This document shows positions 47,898 to 60,257 of a DNA stretch of 64,000 nucleotides, piece by piece. The position numbers were made by a program, and so were the translations under genes. Position 1 is the first letter of the stretch. Every line of letters starts with the position of its first letter. The notes beneath the pieces are model-generated. The model saw nothing but the letters and a program-made list of their open reading frames with translations. It had not been told where the DNA came from and made no database searches. The stretch comes from Tetrapyrgos nigripes. Taxonomy: Eukaryota; Basidiomycota; Agaricomycetes; Agaricales; Campanellaceae. Location: the NCBI GenBank assembly GCA_013368315.1, contig JAACJM010000003.1:682001-746000 (forward strand). The letters are read 5' to 3'.

Positions 47898-48113
47898 TAG
47901 TAGCACAGGCATACTTGTGTCTGTGCTTTTACGGCCATTCTGTTGTAGTCCTCTCTTGAAATCGACTACAGCATCTTCTCCTGATGGTTTATATCATTAT
48001 AATAAGACAATGGTTCTATGTATGCTACAGGAATGGGCGCGTTCTACCGCGCATATACATACTCTAGGATGCTTGCACAAAGTCCTTCCTTAGTTTCCAA
48101 TCGGTGGGCGTTC

Positions 48114-49577
48114 TTACAATAAAGTTTCGCCTATAGATGAACATGAGCTTTCTGTGAGAACCATTGAGAGAAATGGACTCACCCAATGCCGCTCTAACAA
48201 GGGAGCAACCTACAGCTACAGTTTGCTGGACGCTAGCAGCGTCTGCGAGCGACGGGTTAACTTCCTGTGATTCAGAAGACAATGATTGGAGAGGACCATA
48301 GTCAAAGGATCAGAGGTTTGCTTACCATCAAATCTAAAGCTACAAGACATCCCGTCTCCCAAATCGCCTCGCAGATATAGTGGCCTTCTCTGAACGTCAA
48401 CCCACCACGCACCTATCCACATTAATTAATACCTTTCGTACAGTTGGCCCTTCCGACAAACAAACTCACCGGAGTACCCGTAGAAGGCGCAACAGACGGA
48501 TCCAACGCGTCCACATCAAAGCTCAAATGAATCGGGCGATCCCTATTAGGGTTAACATGGTCCAAAGCCGACTCTACCACCTTCCCAATACCATATTTAT
48601 CAACCTCATGCATGCTGAATGCGCGAATACCGTTTTCCTTGAGAATACGTTTCTCTCCTGCATCGACATCTCGAAGGCCGATATAGACGATTCGGTTGGA
48701 TTTCAAGGCAGGTTTGACCCAGGAGAATTCGGGAATGTTGTTGTTGCCATTGAGGCCCATGAGGAAGGAAACAGGCATGCCGTGGATGTTTCCTGTGATG
48801 GAAAAAAGAAAGTTGGGTTGGAAACACTGGAGGATGGGAGGAGGAATGTGCATACCAGAGTCTGTAGTTTCCGCGGTGTTAATGTCGGCGTGGGCATCGA
48901 TCCAGATGACACAAGCATCGGGATATGCACTAAGTGACGAATGAGCGTACTGTGATAAAAATGAGATGCAGTCCTCTTACGCCAAAGTTCCAGAGATAGT
49001 TCCCATAGCCTGTATACAGGAAAGCGCGTTCAGTATCTGACGAACTAGACGAAAATGAACGCAACGCACTAACGAATGATCTCCACCCAAAGTCACCGGA
49101 AGCTCGCCTTTCTTTGCATGTCCTTCAACAACCTTTGCAACAGACTCGCATACTCGAGAAACGAATCGAGGGTTTTTGAGTTTGCCAATGGGTGGATCGT
49201 CCTCTGCGGTTATCTCCTCGAATTGATGGTGACCGTCAAAGTTGACTTTCCAATCCATTCCAGTGAGTTGGTCGATAAGTCCTGCTTCGACGAGATGGAT
49301 TGGGCCTTCGTCGACACCGACCCTTGGCTGAAATAAAGGGGTTAGCGAGTACTAGTGGCAACGTGGATGGACGACGTACTTGTCCACCGCTATATTACAT
49401 CCAATTTGAGATGGTTTAGCACATACATAGAGCGTTCTTTGTGTTAGAATCACCTGAATGGACATCCTACAATCTTGACAGATTTGAGCAAACCGGAACA
49501 GGTAAGACGCGCGTAGAATGAAAATTTACCGATGCAGCCATAGGCGCTTTGAGAAAGCGGTTGGGAATGGAAGACAT
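48114..49577 (-). CDS. CAR1: Arginase
   Basis: Manganese enzyme hydrolysing arginine to ornithine and urea. The start is at 49577 ([16 protein letters not shown]). The metal-binding motifs are [24 protein letters not shown] and [20 protein letters not shown], with [14 protein letters not shown] and [13 protein letters not shown] also characteristic. Introns include one just before the last codons, so the protein ends [11 protein letters not shown] with TAA at 48114-48116; reading through that intron would give a false longer tail. The length is about 320 aa, normal for fungi. The gene is convergent with the chromodomain gene (216 bp between stops). Confidence 0.97.
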
Positions 49578-50640
49578 GGTTTGCAAGTAGCTTCAGAAGG
49601 GAGATGGAGGTGTAAGTTATGGATGAACAGGAAACAGGAGATGCACTGGGTATTTATATGACCCGATGTGCTGGCTGCAAGTTCCGGCTTGGAAATCATA
49701 CATCGTCTTTGTCTGTCGCCGTCATCGTCGCTGTCCTGTGCTGTTGTCCTGTGTTCAACTACTCTGTCACGAGTTGCTGTATTTGCTGTTGCTAGTATTC
49801 AAATTACTCCCTCAAGGCTACTGCAAACGCTTTGGAGCAACAGCAAGACGCGTGGTCTCCTCTGCCTTGGATTGGTTGGTGTACGCCGCGTGGGTGTGGT
49901 AAAGAGTACTTATTGCAAGATCCGGCCCAATCCTGTGGGAGATTGGTAGGAGACTGCACAGACTGCAAACACTATGCTCACCGCCGCATAGTAATATCGT
50001 AACAGCCAAAACTCGGGTCGACCAAACCACGACGAACAATAGCGCGTGGTTCAGAACGTTGCTTTTACTACTCTTCTACGATCCACTTGAACGATGCCTG
50101 GAGACAGCTTGTGTGAAGAAATGTGAAGATTTGATCGAGAAGCTGGGTCAGTCGTGTGCCCAGTTCTGAGGCAAAAGCCAATGGCAAATATTTCTTCTAT
50201 CGACAGGTTTCCAATTGTGTCATTCTTAATACCTCAAGACTGCTCTAGCTGGTCCAGACACAGCACTTCAACCAAGCTTCATTGTGAACGGACCCAGTTC
50301 AGATTAGGAACAGTGACGACTTCAATCGATGAGTTAGCCTAGCTTTCATGGTTGTAATGACATCTATACTCTTTTTCCCTTCATGTGGATCGAAAAGTAT
50401 AGATTGGAAATATGAACGTTTATTGGAGTAAGAATAATCGATGTGTCCTAAAGATAGATAGATAGATAGTTACCGTGATATGAGTTGGAAAGGAGGCACT
50501 TGGCGGCTTGGCCAGCTGAGGACGCGTGTAGCCCCTAATAAGACGCGTTGTTTTCCCACGGGTGATGCATTACAGGACGAAAATAGCTAAAGCCTCAAGT
50601 TCTCTCATTCACAACCACTATCGATTGAGAAGCATCCATC
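49578..50640. other. Divergent intergenic region arginase/aminotransferase
   Basis: 1.06 kb with no gene recognised. Plus-strand frames at 49666-49949 overlap in two phases without motif. Two ACGCGT elements (50522-50527, 50543-50548) and a short (GATA)4 run at 50453-50468 lie upstream of the aminotransferase. Confidence 0.5.
50453..50468. repeat. (GATA)4 microsatellite
   Basis: Four tandem GATA units about 170 bp upstream of the aminotransferase start. Short, but it contains overlapping GATA-factor cores. Confidence 0.8.
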
Positions 50641-53566
50641 ATGTCTCGCAGCGCACAGTCCTCCCGTCCCGGGACGCCGTTTAGGCTTAAAGACATCGTA
50701 AGTTGTCTTTCTTGCTCTCATTCTCCCTTCAATGACCGTCCACTATGGCCCATGGCATCTGCCTCACAAAAAGTCTTTCTCTAATATGTTTGACCAGGTT
50801 CTCGATGTCATGAAGCACTACCGCCATGAAAAAGACTCGGAGGCCCATCAAGTCAGTATCAACCCGACGCAGATCGCCTTATGAATGCAAACATCCTTCT
50901 ATCGTTCTAGATTTTCCGTGATCAGGCGGGACACAAGCCAAAGGGCGCAATTCCAGAGGTACGCCACAGATTTCATCTGGGTGTCTCAATTTATTAACGC
51001 CTTTCTCAGGTTGTCAATCCTGTAAGATACCAATGCCAACTGCTCCCACATATCTATTCAGAAGATTTGCTAGGATGAGGAAACGGTACCTGGAATCTTG
51101 CATCCAGGTGAGTTCTCAAGACTAGTTTTCGTCTGAATCATACTGATGACCGCGCAGGTAGCACTGGGGTCAGTATCCTCGTTCCTCTGTCGCGCTCAAG
51201 TCTATCTAACATCGATGACAGGTCATTTATTGCAGTGACCGGTGCGTTCGAACTCATCATCTTTGCTGTCCCGACCCACTCAGTATCCAATTATTCCTCC
51301 AGTGCGATAGCAAACGGGTTTAGCTACACCGAGTCCCATGCATGGGCCAACCTTGGTCAAGGCTGCCCCAGAAGTTGGACCCATCCCTGGCGCGCCCACT
51401 CGACCTCAAGCTATCCCCATGCCTACTGAATCATTGGAGTACGCCCCAACGACCGGTGTCAAAGGCAAGTAGTGAACATTTCATCAAAGCGGTCCCTGTG
51501 GTCCTCTGATGTCGCGTTCGTTTGGCTAATTTTGGCTTTGCCTCGATCCCATCCATCCATCCTTCCCGCTCGACGAATGGGAATACCTGGACCCGTATTG
51601 CAGCCCTACGTCAGGCAGTGGCTGATATGTACAACCTCACCTACAGGAAGGGAAAGGAGAGTCAGTACACGTATGAAAATGTGTGCATCGTTCCTGGTGG
51701 ACGCTCTGGCCTCAGCAGAGTGGGAGCCGTAATCGGAGATGTCTATACGGTGGGTATCAATCCGAGTTCCACACGCAGTGGTGACCGTTGCCCGCCATAT
51801 TGAGTTACAACTCTGCTAGTCCTACCAAATCCCGGATTATACCGCCTATGATCAGATGCTAAGTGCGTTCAGGAGGCTCGTTCCCGTTCCTACTGCGTGA
51901 GTTGCCATCTTTCCTTCAATCAGTGAGATGTTTCTGATGGATTCTGCGAAATTTTCTTTGATTCAGACTTGATCCCAAGGTAAATCGGTTTGCTCGTGAT
52001 CATTAATTACCATTAAGACTCACGGTTACAATTTTCGGAAATAGAACAAGTACCGCCTGGACATTGAGCGGACGAAGGTCAGTCAAATTCTATTTCGTTA
52101 TTTCTACCTTGAGGGAGGAACTAAGCAATCTCCCGTAAATGTAGAGAGATATTCAAACGCAGGGTCTGGCCGTTATCTTAGCTTCTAACCCGAGGAACCC
52201 CACTGGTCAGGTACGTAAATTGCACGCTGTCTTTGGAGGTTGTAGAAGAATCTGTTGTTCATGCACACGTTGCATGCATAGGTCATCAAGTAAGAATTGC
52301 ACTCGGGATGCACTGCTGTAATGTTACTCACTGGTGATGGAACGTAATTGTTTTGCAGGGGTAACGACCTGAAGGAGCTGGTCGCGCTTGGAAGAGAGGG
52401 AACAACTATCATTCTCGACGAGGTGAGCGACTCTAGCAACATTGGTACGAAGTAATAACATACCTTTTTCCTAGTTCTATTCTTGGTATATCTATCCCGA
52501 AAACGAGAAAGACTATGGAAAGTCCATATCTTCTGCGGAATTCATTGAGGATGTCAACCAGGTCAGTCGACAATTTATTCAGGAGTCCTGCTATCCGTCT
52601 GACAATATTTCGTCTTCAGGACGCGATCATCATTGTGGATGGTTTGACGAAGAATTGGCGTCTCCCAGGCTGGCGTGTATGCTGGGTGCTTGGTCCTAAA
52701 AACCTCATCACAGCGCTGTCGCAATCTGGGTCCTTCCTTGACGGAGGTGCTAATCACCCGTGCGTATTCCTGCCGCGATATGCCTGTGCATTCTTGACCC
52801 GTGCTCATTCCTTTCTAGGTTGCAACTTGCTGCGATTCCCCTCCTTGAACCCGAACATGTAAAGCAGGAAAAGGTAATGGCTTTGTGGTATCCACAGTGT
52901 ACTGTAACTAACCGTGACGACCACTCTTCAGATTGCCCTCCAACGACACTTCAAGAAGAAGAGAGACCATGTCTTGAAGAGATTACATGACATGAATTTG
53001 GATGTAGCAGTCCCTCCAACGAGTACTTTCTACATCTGGCTTGATTTGGAGAAATTGCCTGCTCCACTGAACAACGGTTTGGTGCGTATTTGTGTTTAGA
53101 TTAAATTGTTTAATCACTAAATGGGACTCCATTTCGCAGACCTTCTTTGAAGAACTCTTGAAGGAACAAACCATTGTCATTCCTGGTATCTTCTTCGACA
53201 TTAACCCCTCTCACCGAAGGAACTTGTTCAACTCTCCTTGTCATCATTTCGTGCGTTTGTCATTTGGCCCGCCTATGGAGGATTTGGACAAGGGTCAGTC
53301 CGCGTATTGCTTCACATTGGAGAGGTTCCATTCACTCACTCTTGGTACACGTTATACATCATCCTACGTATAGGTCTTGATGCCATTGGACGATTGTTGA
53401 AGAAGGCAAAGAAGGAAGGAATGAAAGCCTTTGGGCATAGGTGCGTTCCTTATTGCCGTCTGGACTTGGAGAAGATCTGATCAATCTTTCTTTCCGTGAT
53501 AGCTACAAGAAGAGTATCGATGAGAGCACTCTCAGCAGCCTTGACGTCAATGCGCCGCAGGTTTAG
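50641..53566 (+). CDS. PLP-dependent class I/II aminotransferase (possible frameshift)
   Basis: A fold-type I aminotransferase. The start is MSRSAQSSRPGTPFRLKDI. Key motifs are YTYENVCIVPGGRSGLSRVG, VILASNPRNPTGQVIKG, TTIILDEFYSWYIYP (Asp and Tyr contacting PLP) and the Schiff-base Lys in IIIVDGLTKNWRLPGWRVCW. VPPTSTFYIWLDLEKLP, IPGIFFDINPSHRRNL and VRLSFGPPMEDLDKG follow. The stop is TAG at 53564-53566. The gene is very intron-rich, with some exons near a dozen nt in the 5' part. One intron (51465-51603) starts GCAAGT, a GC..AG intron. Around 51360 the frame SYTESHAWANLGQG and the continuation APEVGPIPGAPTRPQA differ by one base with no valid intron. This suggests a one-base insertion or an assembly error. 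The exons near 51000-51300 are uncertain. Substrate cannot be told; the family includes methionine/aspartate-type enzymes. Confidence 0.9.
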
Positions 53567-56120
53567 AAGGACTGTAAATAGAAAGCGCGTTGCATTGAAA
53601 ACAATATCAAGATCACAGCTGGACTATGGGCCCACAGGCCTGGATTATTATTGGGGTTGGGGTTGGGGAAGAAGACTAAGTATACACGGAATTTTTTAGT
53701 TTGGACGGTCAAGGACTAGAAGAAGAAATGAACCAAGAATCAGAAGATATGATAGTGTACTGTACAATGCCTGACTACTCTGATACGACTTTGACATACT
53801 GTAGAAGTTCTCTTGAATTCTCTGCCCAGAACAATGCTCTCTCTTTTCTTTTGTATGATATATATATATTACCCCACACGTCGCTCTCACAGTCAACCTG
53901 GAAACAGCGAAGACGAGTTACTTGGTCCTCAATTTTGAAACGGAACACGACGGAATTTGAGCACATCACTTCTTGCCAATTCAAATTTCAGTAGGTCTAC
54001 CGACTCTGCGCCATGCATACGATGCATGATGGACTATTGCAGCTAAAAGCCCTCGAACACCGAACTTATTCAAGGCAGCGTACTCCGTAGGATGTTTCGC
54101 TTGCAGGGATCGTGCGGAGGAGCAAAAGTGCCTTGCAGGCAGCAGGTGACTTTATCCTCCCGTTTCAATCACGTTTATGTGTTGGTTTTCTTTATCTTTC
54201 ACTTTCTTTTGGATACCGCCAGCCTATTCTTCATGACGACTCTACCCTTCCCCATTCATTCTTTTCATTGACGATCTCCTTGGCAAAAGGCCCCACCGAT
54301 GATCATCTTCGATCGGGCTGCCTTTCTGGGAGAAAAGCCAAGCCTTAGCCAAGCCCATAATTTTCGGGTCTGGGAAGAGTCCTTATTGTGGCTGAATGTC
54401 TCTGGATAGCGAGCAGGTTATCTGTCGACATCTCATGCTCGGGGTGGAGTTTACCAATGGCTAGCAAGAGACAAGACGAATTCGAGGAGAAACTTCCCAG
54501 CTCAGGGGTTTCAGGAATGTGGCAGTGGCAAACGGGAGGTGGCGAGATGGCTGTTATAGCCCAATTGTAGCCATGAAGATGACTGAAACGTCTTCGGTAG
54601 TTGAGAAGGTCTGAGGGTATGTGCCATGTCAATGGCTACCGTTTTAGCGTTTTCTCTGGAAGCTCATCCTGTCATCTGCAAGGCATTGTCTTTCATCACC
54701 ACATAGACTCATTTCTTCGTACACCGATGAATGGGTGTAGTCAAGCTGTAGTCTGAAGTAGTATGGGTATACATACGTACATACATACTGTGTTTCTTTG
54801 CGCCGCCGGGTTGTAGGTCCCTCAAGTTGGGCTATCATTCAAATGCTGTTCGCGTCCTTCTTGGCTTCGATGATTCTCCTTGCCGGCTCGATATGATTGC
54901 AGTGCCTTTCGTGACAACTGTTCATGCGGCGTAGGTGATAAGATGGACCACCCACGATTTGGCCCCATGGCCCGTAGCTACGGCGTCGTCGCGTACGACC
55001 CGGCGAGACGAGAATGCATACCCAGACTAGTACTGCTACACTGACGACAACTTCGTTGGACACTAGACATCGTAACCTTTTGTGGAATGCTCTATCAAGG
55101 AATGACGGCGACTTGTATCTTTGTTCACAAGAACATTGAAAGCTTTTATAGCTGGCAGTTGGGTTTTTTCCACCCCTTCCTTCTCCGTAAGGAATAATCA
55201 TGGATATGAGCCGGATCGCCTTCAAGTTGACTCGTCCCATTTGCACTAGGGAGCATAATTACTCACATCAAACTGCCAGCTCTCCCGAACCAGGATATTA
55301 ATTCGTCGGAGACCAATCGAACCAAACCCTAGGCAAACCATTCGTTACTCATCCGGTTTTCGGAAGCTGACGAGCAAAACATTCTAAACTTGGACACCGA
55401 TGTTTTTATTGCCTTCTCTGTTCAGCCTTGAACTGAGCTGGATCTCGGTCATTTTGAGAGATCTGGTGTCTATATTGCCTTCTCCCCGATCTCCTCTATC
55501 TCAAATTCTCGAGGCTTGAAAATCTTCAGATCCTCGGGTCAATCACCAGCCACTGGCCACGTATCTTGATTTCTAGTAATTATACGGCAACTCAACTCTC
55601 AATTTGCCTTCAGTAAGTTCGGCTACCCAATAGAAATGACCAACAGACACCCATAGGACCAAATAGATCGTTGAGTATCCTCATCGTTGTCTGCTCGTAG
55701 ACAATGGTGGCTCCCTTGGGCCTTGCCTCACATTCTCGGATATAGTGATTCCACTGGAAGTAGACACTTTGTAACATGACTTCAGTATGAACTGAGCTAG
55801 GTCTGACTGCTGTAACTAGCCCTGCGCTATCATTAGCTCCTGGCTGGTGTTGTCGACATCCATTTCGCACTCGGAGCTAGTCGTTTTCCCGCTGTATGTA
55901 GGTAGCGGTCAGCTGGCGATTATTCTTGAACCGACTTGGACAAAGCAGGTGGTGAAGTATTGACTTGGTCCAGAGACTCATTTAGGAAGTTGAGGAACAG
56001 TAAACAATATCATTCATTCATCGTCGTAGCAAGAGGATAACTAGTACTATACAGACGAACAAGTCGTTAAAACGTTCCATGCGGCGTGTTTCTTCAATTC
56101 CATTTGTATCATTTTCATAC
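53567..56120. other. 2.5 kb without a convincing gene
   Basis: No recognised domain. A minus-strand frame at 55246-54839 (135 codons) includes a hydrophobic stretch VVVSVAVLVWVCILVSPG followed by RTRRRR, so a short membrane protein is conceivable. A TATAAAAG box (about 55140-55150, minus orientation) lies inside that frame, so a shorter transcript starting near 55060 is equally possible. Other open frames have no motif. Confidence 0.35.
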
Positions 56121-58437
56121 TCATTGTCCCATGACAACAGGCTTGGTCTTAGAGAGCTGCGAAATAGTTTCATCGTCGAGGTCAAGATGGGCTTTCACCA
56201 ACTCAGGAGGAGTCAAAGCAAGCCACTACAGGATGCAATCAGGATCAGTCGTGAGAAGACTTGGAAAGGTTCTTACCTGGTTCAAACTGATGTCTTCGAA
56301 CCGGTCTAGTAAAGTTAAAGTCAGCCACGAGGATAAAAACCGAAAATTAGTCATCAAGATTTACCAGTGTTGAAAATCTCGAGGAATCTCAGCGTCGAGT
56401 TGCCTGTGTTCTCAACATAGTGGCCCATTGCAGCCGGGACGTACCCTATTTCGAGCGGGTCAGCTTTGGTTAACTATGAGGGGACTTTGCATCAGCCCTA
56501 CCGATATCGCCTGGCTGGTAGTTGAAGGTCCTTGCGTTGCTTTGGGAGGCGAAGATGGTTATACGTCCTTCACCCTCACTGAAAAAAATGATCAGACAAA
56601 GGAACAAGTTATGTTTGGGACATGCGTACATGAAGAAACTCCATTCGTCCATGGTGGGGTGCCACTGCCAGAAAATGAGTTCAAATCGTCGAGATAGTAC
56701 AGATAAATCTCACATGAAGTTCACTAAAGAATGGAACAAGATCAGAAAGTACCAGTTGTGTAGAAGATGTTAATACATACCGAATCGCGCCTGGTTCGAC
56801 AGAAACTTCGGCGACAGCGATGGTAGTCGACAATGGGAAAATAGTCGAGTCAACGATCTTGACCGTACCACCGCTCAGGGACGTAGCATTCATCTTAGAG
56901 AGCTGGAAGACATATGGAGTGGGAGCTTGCCCTTGAGGGCTGTCAGGAGCGGTGTTGGTAGTCGGAGGAGCTAGTAAATTGTTTTAGACAAGATAGCGTA
57001 ACGAAAGAAATTTTTCTAGCTCACAACCAGGGAATATGTACAGCTCCTGAGCCGGAATATGATCGAAGGCTTTCGTATTGGTGGGACGGAAGTTCTTCTG
57101 GATAACTGTTCATGGTGATCATTTCAGCATGAGGAGAGCCAAAATGATGATGAGGTCTACCTTCAGCAGGGACGTGAGAAAGCCAATCTGTCAACTGTAT
57201 TTCGTTCAAAACGTTGCTTCAACTGCGAGATTAGGTGTGAACATACCAAGAATGTAGCATCTTCGCTGAATGCACCGTCATCGAAGACCTATTCACATAT
57301 CAAGACATGTTCAGAAGATCAAGAATCAGACACACCAGAATGAATTCGCTTCCGTCTGGGTCATCGTCAGTGGCTTGAAGTGAATGGGGGATCCCTGGTG
57401 GGAAGAACCACAGATCTCCAGGTCCCTGTGGGGATTATGTATTTTTACGAGCAAAGGGGCGCAGAAGTCGAATACACTCACGGCAGTTCCTACAAAGTTA
57501 CGTCCCTGGGCGTCGACAGCGGTGACCTGGGTGCTCCCCTACACAATTATTAGATTTCGCAAACCACCGAGATAAAACAGAAGCCGCACTTTGAGAACAT
57601 ATGCCCACTATTGGAGACAAATCATTCAGCATAACGGAGCATTTTAAGCACAGGAAATTACCTCAGAAGTCTTGTGCCAATGGAGTTCACTATATTGGAG
57701 GTCAGATGAAGTCTATGATCTGGCAAGATTGCTTTCTCACCGGATTGCACCAGCTTCCAGGCGCATATTAACACTGGCCATTTCTACAAATAATCAATTC
57801 CTTGTCCCTCTGCGATTTTCTGGCGCAACCTCACCTGTAGCGATAGGCATGACTCCAACTGTTGGTGTGACGTCAGAACACGGCTCCTTTGTAGCGAGAA
57901 TCAACATACCATTTTCCTGACGCGCCCATCCACCAGTCTGCAGACGATTATGACTCAAAGCGAAAGGCCATTTGGCGTTGTTGCTAGATATGCCGCGTCA
58001 AAATGGGATGCATGATAGCTGACATAAATTACTTACACTGAGCCATGATCAGTGGTTGGTGGAGACAACAAGTCAGGATTCTCGAGCTCGACTGGGATAT
58101 TGGAAGGACCCAGCATTGGTGCACCGAGTGGGTTACGCTGAGGTGAAGGAACCGAGGGATCACTGTCCAGACCCCAAAGAGGTTCATTGGGATTGGTGGA
58201 CGCGAAAGGAACTGTAGCCGTTGCGTCAACTCCAGTAGAAGTACCGGATGGCTGCTCAACGGAGGTAGCAGAGGAACCAGACGTCGCTGACACAACAGCT
58301 GAAGAGGAGACTGTCCCAGAAACAGCAGCTGAGGATGCAGAAGACACGGACACAGCTGCCGAAGAGGAGGCTGCTGGTGCAGAAGCTGCAAATCTTCCGA
58401 GGAGAAGTGTGCACAGGACAGTGGAGAGCTTGATCAT
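56121..58437 (-). CDS. Secreted bicupin oxalate decarboxylase
   Basis: Manganese enzyme converting oxalate to formate and CO2, secreted by wood- and litter-decay fungi. The start at 58437 gives a signal peptide (MIKLSTVLCTLLLGRFAASA), followed by an 80-residue Ser/Ala/Val-rich linker. Two cupin domains are visible: the first with RELHWHKTSEWAYVLKG and GPGDLWFFPPGIPHSLQA, the second with ELHWHPTMDEWSFFMEGEGR and YQPGDIGYVPAAMGHYVEN. Each carries the HxH, Glu and downstream His metal ligands. An intron separates ELH from WHPTMDE, so the second metal motif is split between exons. The C-terminus is LVKAHLDLDDETISQLSKTK, with TGA at 56121-56123. About ten introns interrupt it. The function is inferred from the family. 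Confidence 0.93.
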
Positions 58438-59116
58438 GGTGCAAGATGGTACTTCAGCGACCTGAAGAAATCTCATCCAAACTTCACTATTTATACGTCA
58501 TTTGCAACGACGGTACGAATATGGATCGGGAGAATTTGGAAATGGACTTTCTTAGGCTCACTGGTCTGTATAGCAATGAACCTGGTTCAGTTTGTTTTCC
58601 AGCAGGGCAACTTCGGAATCGCATGCTTGCTCACCTGTTCGCTCGACTCTGGCCTGAAAGCAATGATCACATTGAATGAACGGCGTTTTCATCATCACAT
58701 AAATAAACCCGCGGCAGAGGATTGAATCGAGATTGAAGTGAGCGTCATCAGAATGGCTGAAAAAGGATTTGCAAGGGATTACAGAAAAGTGAAACCGGAG
58801 TTCGGACGAGATGAGCCCTCATAATTCCTATAAAAGAGCTCCAGATTTCATGGAGAGTACCCTAGAGTCAGATACATCTCAGAGAGGTCTGGCATACGAG
58901 ATATCCAAACTTAGAAAATCTATTATTAGCTGCAAAATTCCTCGTCAAGCAAGGACGTCGGTGTGTAAAAACTGTAGCGTCACCGGTTACCACTTCCCCG
59001 GAACATAAGCAATCTTGGAGATTCAGATTCGGCAAGCTGTGAATCCGTGCTGTAGGCAGGTGCGAGCGATAGCGAGTCATCTTCACAGCTCGTTCAGATT
59101 CGGGGAAATGGCATCA
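58438..59116. other. Intergenic upstream of oxalate decarboxylase
   Basis: 680 bp with no gene seen. It should hold the oxalate decarboxylase promoter and the 3' end of the HIT gene. Confidence 0.5.
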
Positions 59117-59930
59117 TCAGCAGGGAAGTGTTCCGATACGTCCACCATTCTCGAGTATGGAAATCGCCTGCTCGATCTCAGCAAACCAGCTAAAACCCTT
59201 ATGGTGCGAGCGATCCCCTGGAGCCACACGATACTTGAGAGATTTCAAGAACGACTTGTAAGGCTTAGCCTGGATATGAAGGTGCAGATGATTCACAGAG
59301 TAAAACGGAGGTATATGAAACCCCATTCTGCAACCCGTCCGCGATCAGCAATTGTATCACTGTCAGTGTAATGCTTCTACATACTGACTTTCTCATGGCC
59401 GGCCTGACCTCAAGACCTTCCAGAATCTCGTGACCAATGTTAAACATTTCTTTGACTGTTTATGGTGTCAATGGTTCTGACAACATATATTCCGCGAGGT
59501 TCGCATACGCAGATTGACATCACCTTTACGCAGGTCTTTGACGCTGTCTATTAGTAAAAGGGTCGGCATATTAGATCAGTACGTTACGTAGACAGAAGCT
59601 TCACTGACTGATGTGCTGCCTGGGAACAAGCTGAATATGGTATGCGCAAGCTGGACTTCTATCAGAAAACGCTACGAACGTCTCGTCCTATCCGGTGGCA
59701 ATCGTGATACAATCACCAGGCACAAAATTGATACAAATTCGGCTTACCTCCCAGAGAACGTTGAAGCCGTTTGAGGTGGATGCGTGGCAAAATAGGCACC
59801 TTGGAGTTGTATGGCCCGGGTTTGAAGGTTCAGCATTGGTTAGCGCGGGAGTCAAGACGCTACTATCATCAGCTATACTAGAAACTCCCGACTTGGACTC
59901 GCTAGAAGTTGGTAGGCAACAAAAGGGCAT
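59117..59930 (-). CDS. HIT-family nucleotide hydrolase/transferase
   Basis: A histidine-triad protein of the Hint/aprataxin-like group that acts on nucleoside phosphoramidates or adenylates. Exons recovered on the minus strand encode MPFCCLPTSSESKSGVSS, CLFCHASTSNGFNVLWE (with a CxxC), DETFVAFSDRSPACAYHIQL, VPRQHI, SVKDLRKGDVNL, KEMFNIGHEILEGLEVRPAM and MGFHIPPFYSVNHLHLHIQA. They end WFAEIEQAISILENGG..TLPC with the stop at 59117-59119. The triad HLHLH is intact. Five small exons are separated by short introns, including one with donor GTATGC near 59515. The Cys pair at the N-terminus (MPFCC) could be lipid-modified. The start at 59930 is chosen over a more upstream in-frame Met at 59981. Confidence 0.9.
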
Positions 59931-59955
59931 TAGGTCCTTGATCAGAAAGAGATGG

Positions 59956-60061
59956 ATGAAGGAGTCCAAAGAGACGTACAAACACCGACAAATACCACCT
60001 GACCTCTGCGGTTTTAATTTACCATGAGTATAAGTGGTCAGTCCCTTTCAATCTACTCTCG
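59956..60061. repeat. Diverged direct repeat, copy A
   Basis: This copy is matched by copy B at 60164-60257. Shared segments are ATGAAGGAGyCCAAAGAGACG, CCTGACCTyTGCGGTTT, ACCATGA and CCCTTTCAATCTACTCTCG, separated by indels. Copy A lies in the 5' flank of the HIT gene. Confidence 0.8.
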
Positions 60062-60163
60062 CTCTCAATAAATCTCTCTCGTGATCCGATCAGCATAGTC
60101 TGTACTTAGGCCAGAGGCGAAGCTTCCGGGTACCCCGGCCCAGACTAAAGCACCAAAAAAAAC

Positions 60164-60257
60164 ATGAAGGAGCCCAAAGAGACGCCTGACCTTTGCGGTT
60201 TACCATGACTGTACTAGTGTAGTGGCGTCCAGGTCAATCCCTTTCAATCTACTCTCG
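60164..60257. repeat. Diverged direct repeat, copy B
   Basis: Second copy of the sequence at 59956-60061, in the same orientation, about 100 bp further from the HIT gene. The pattern of indels suggests an old local duplication of the promoter region. Confidence 0.8.
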
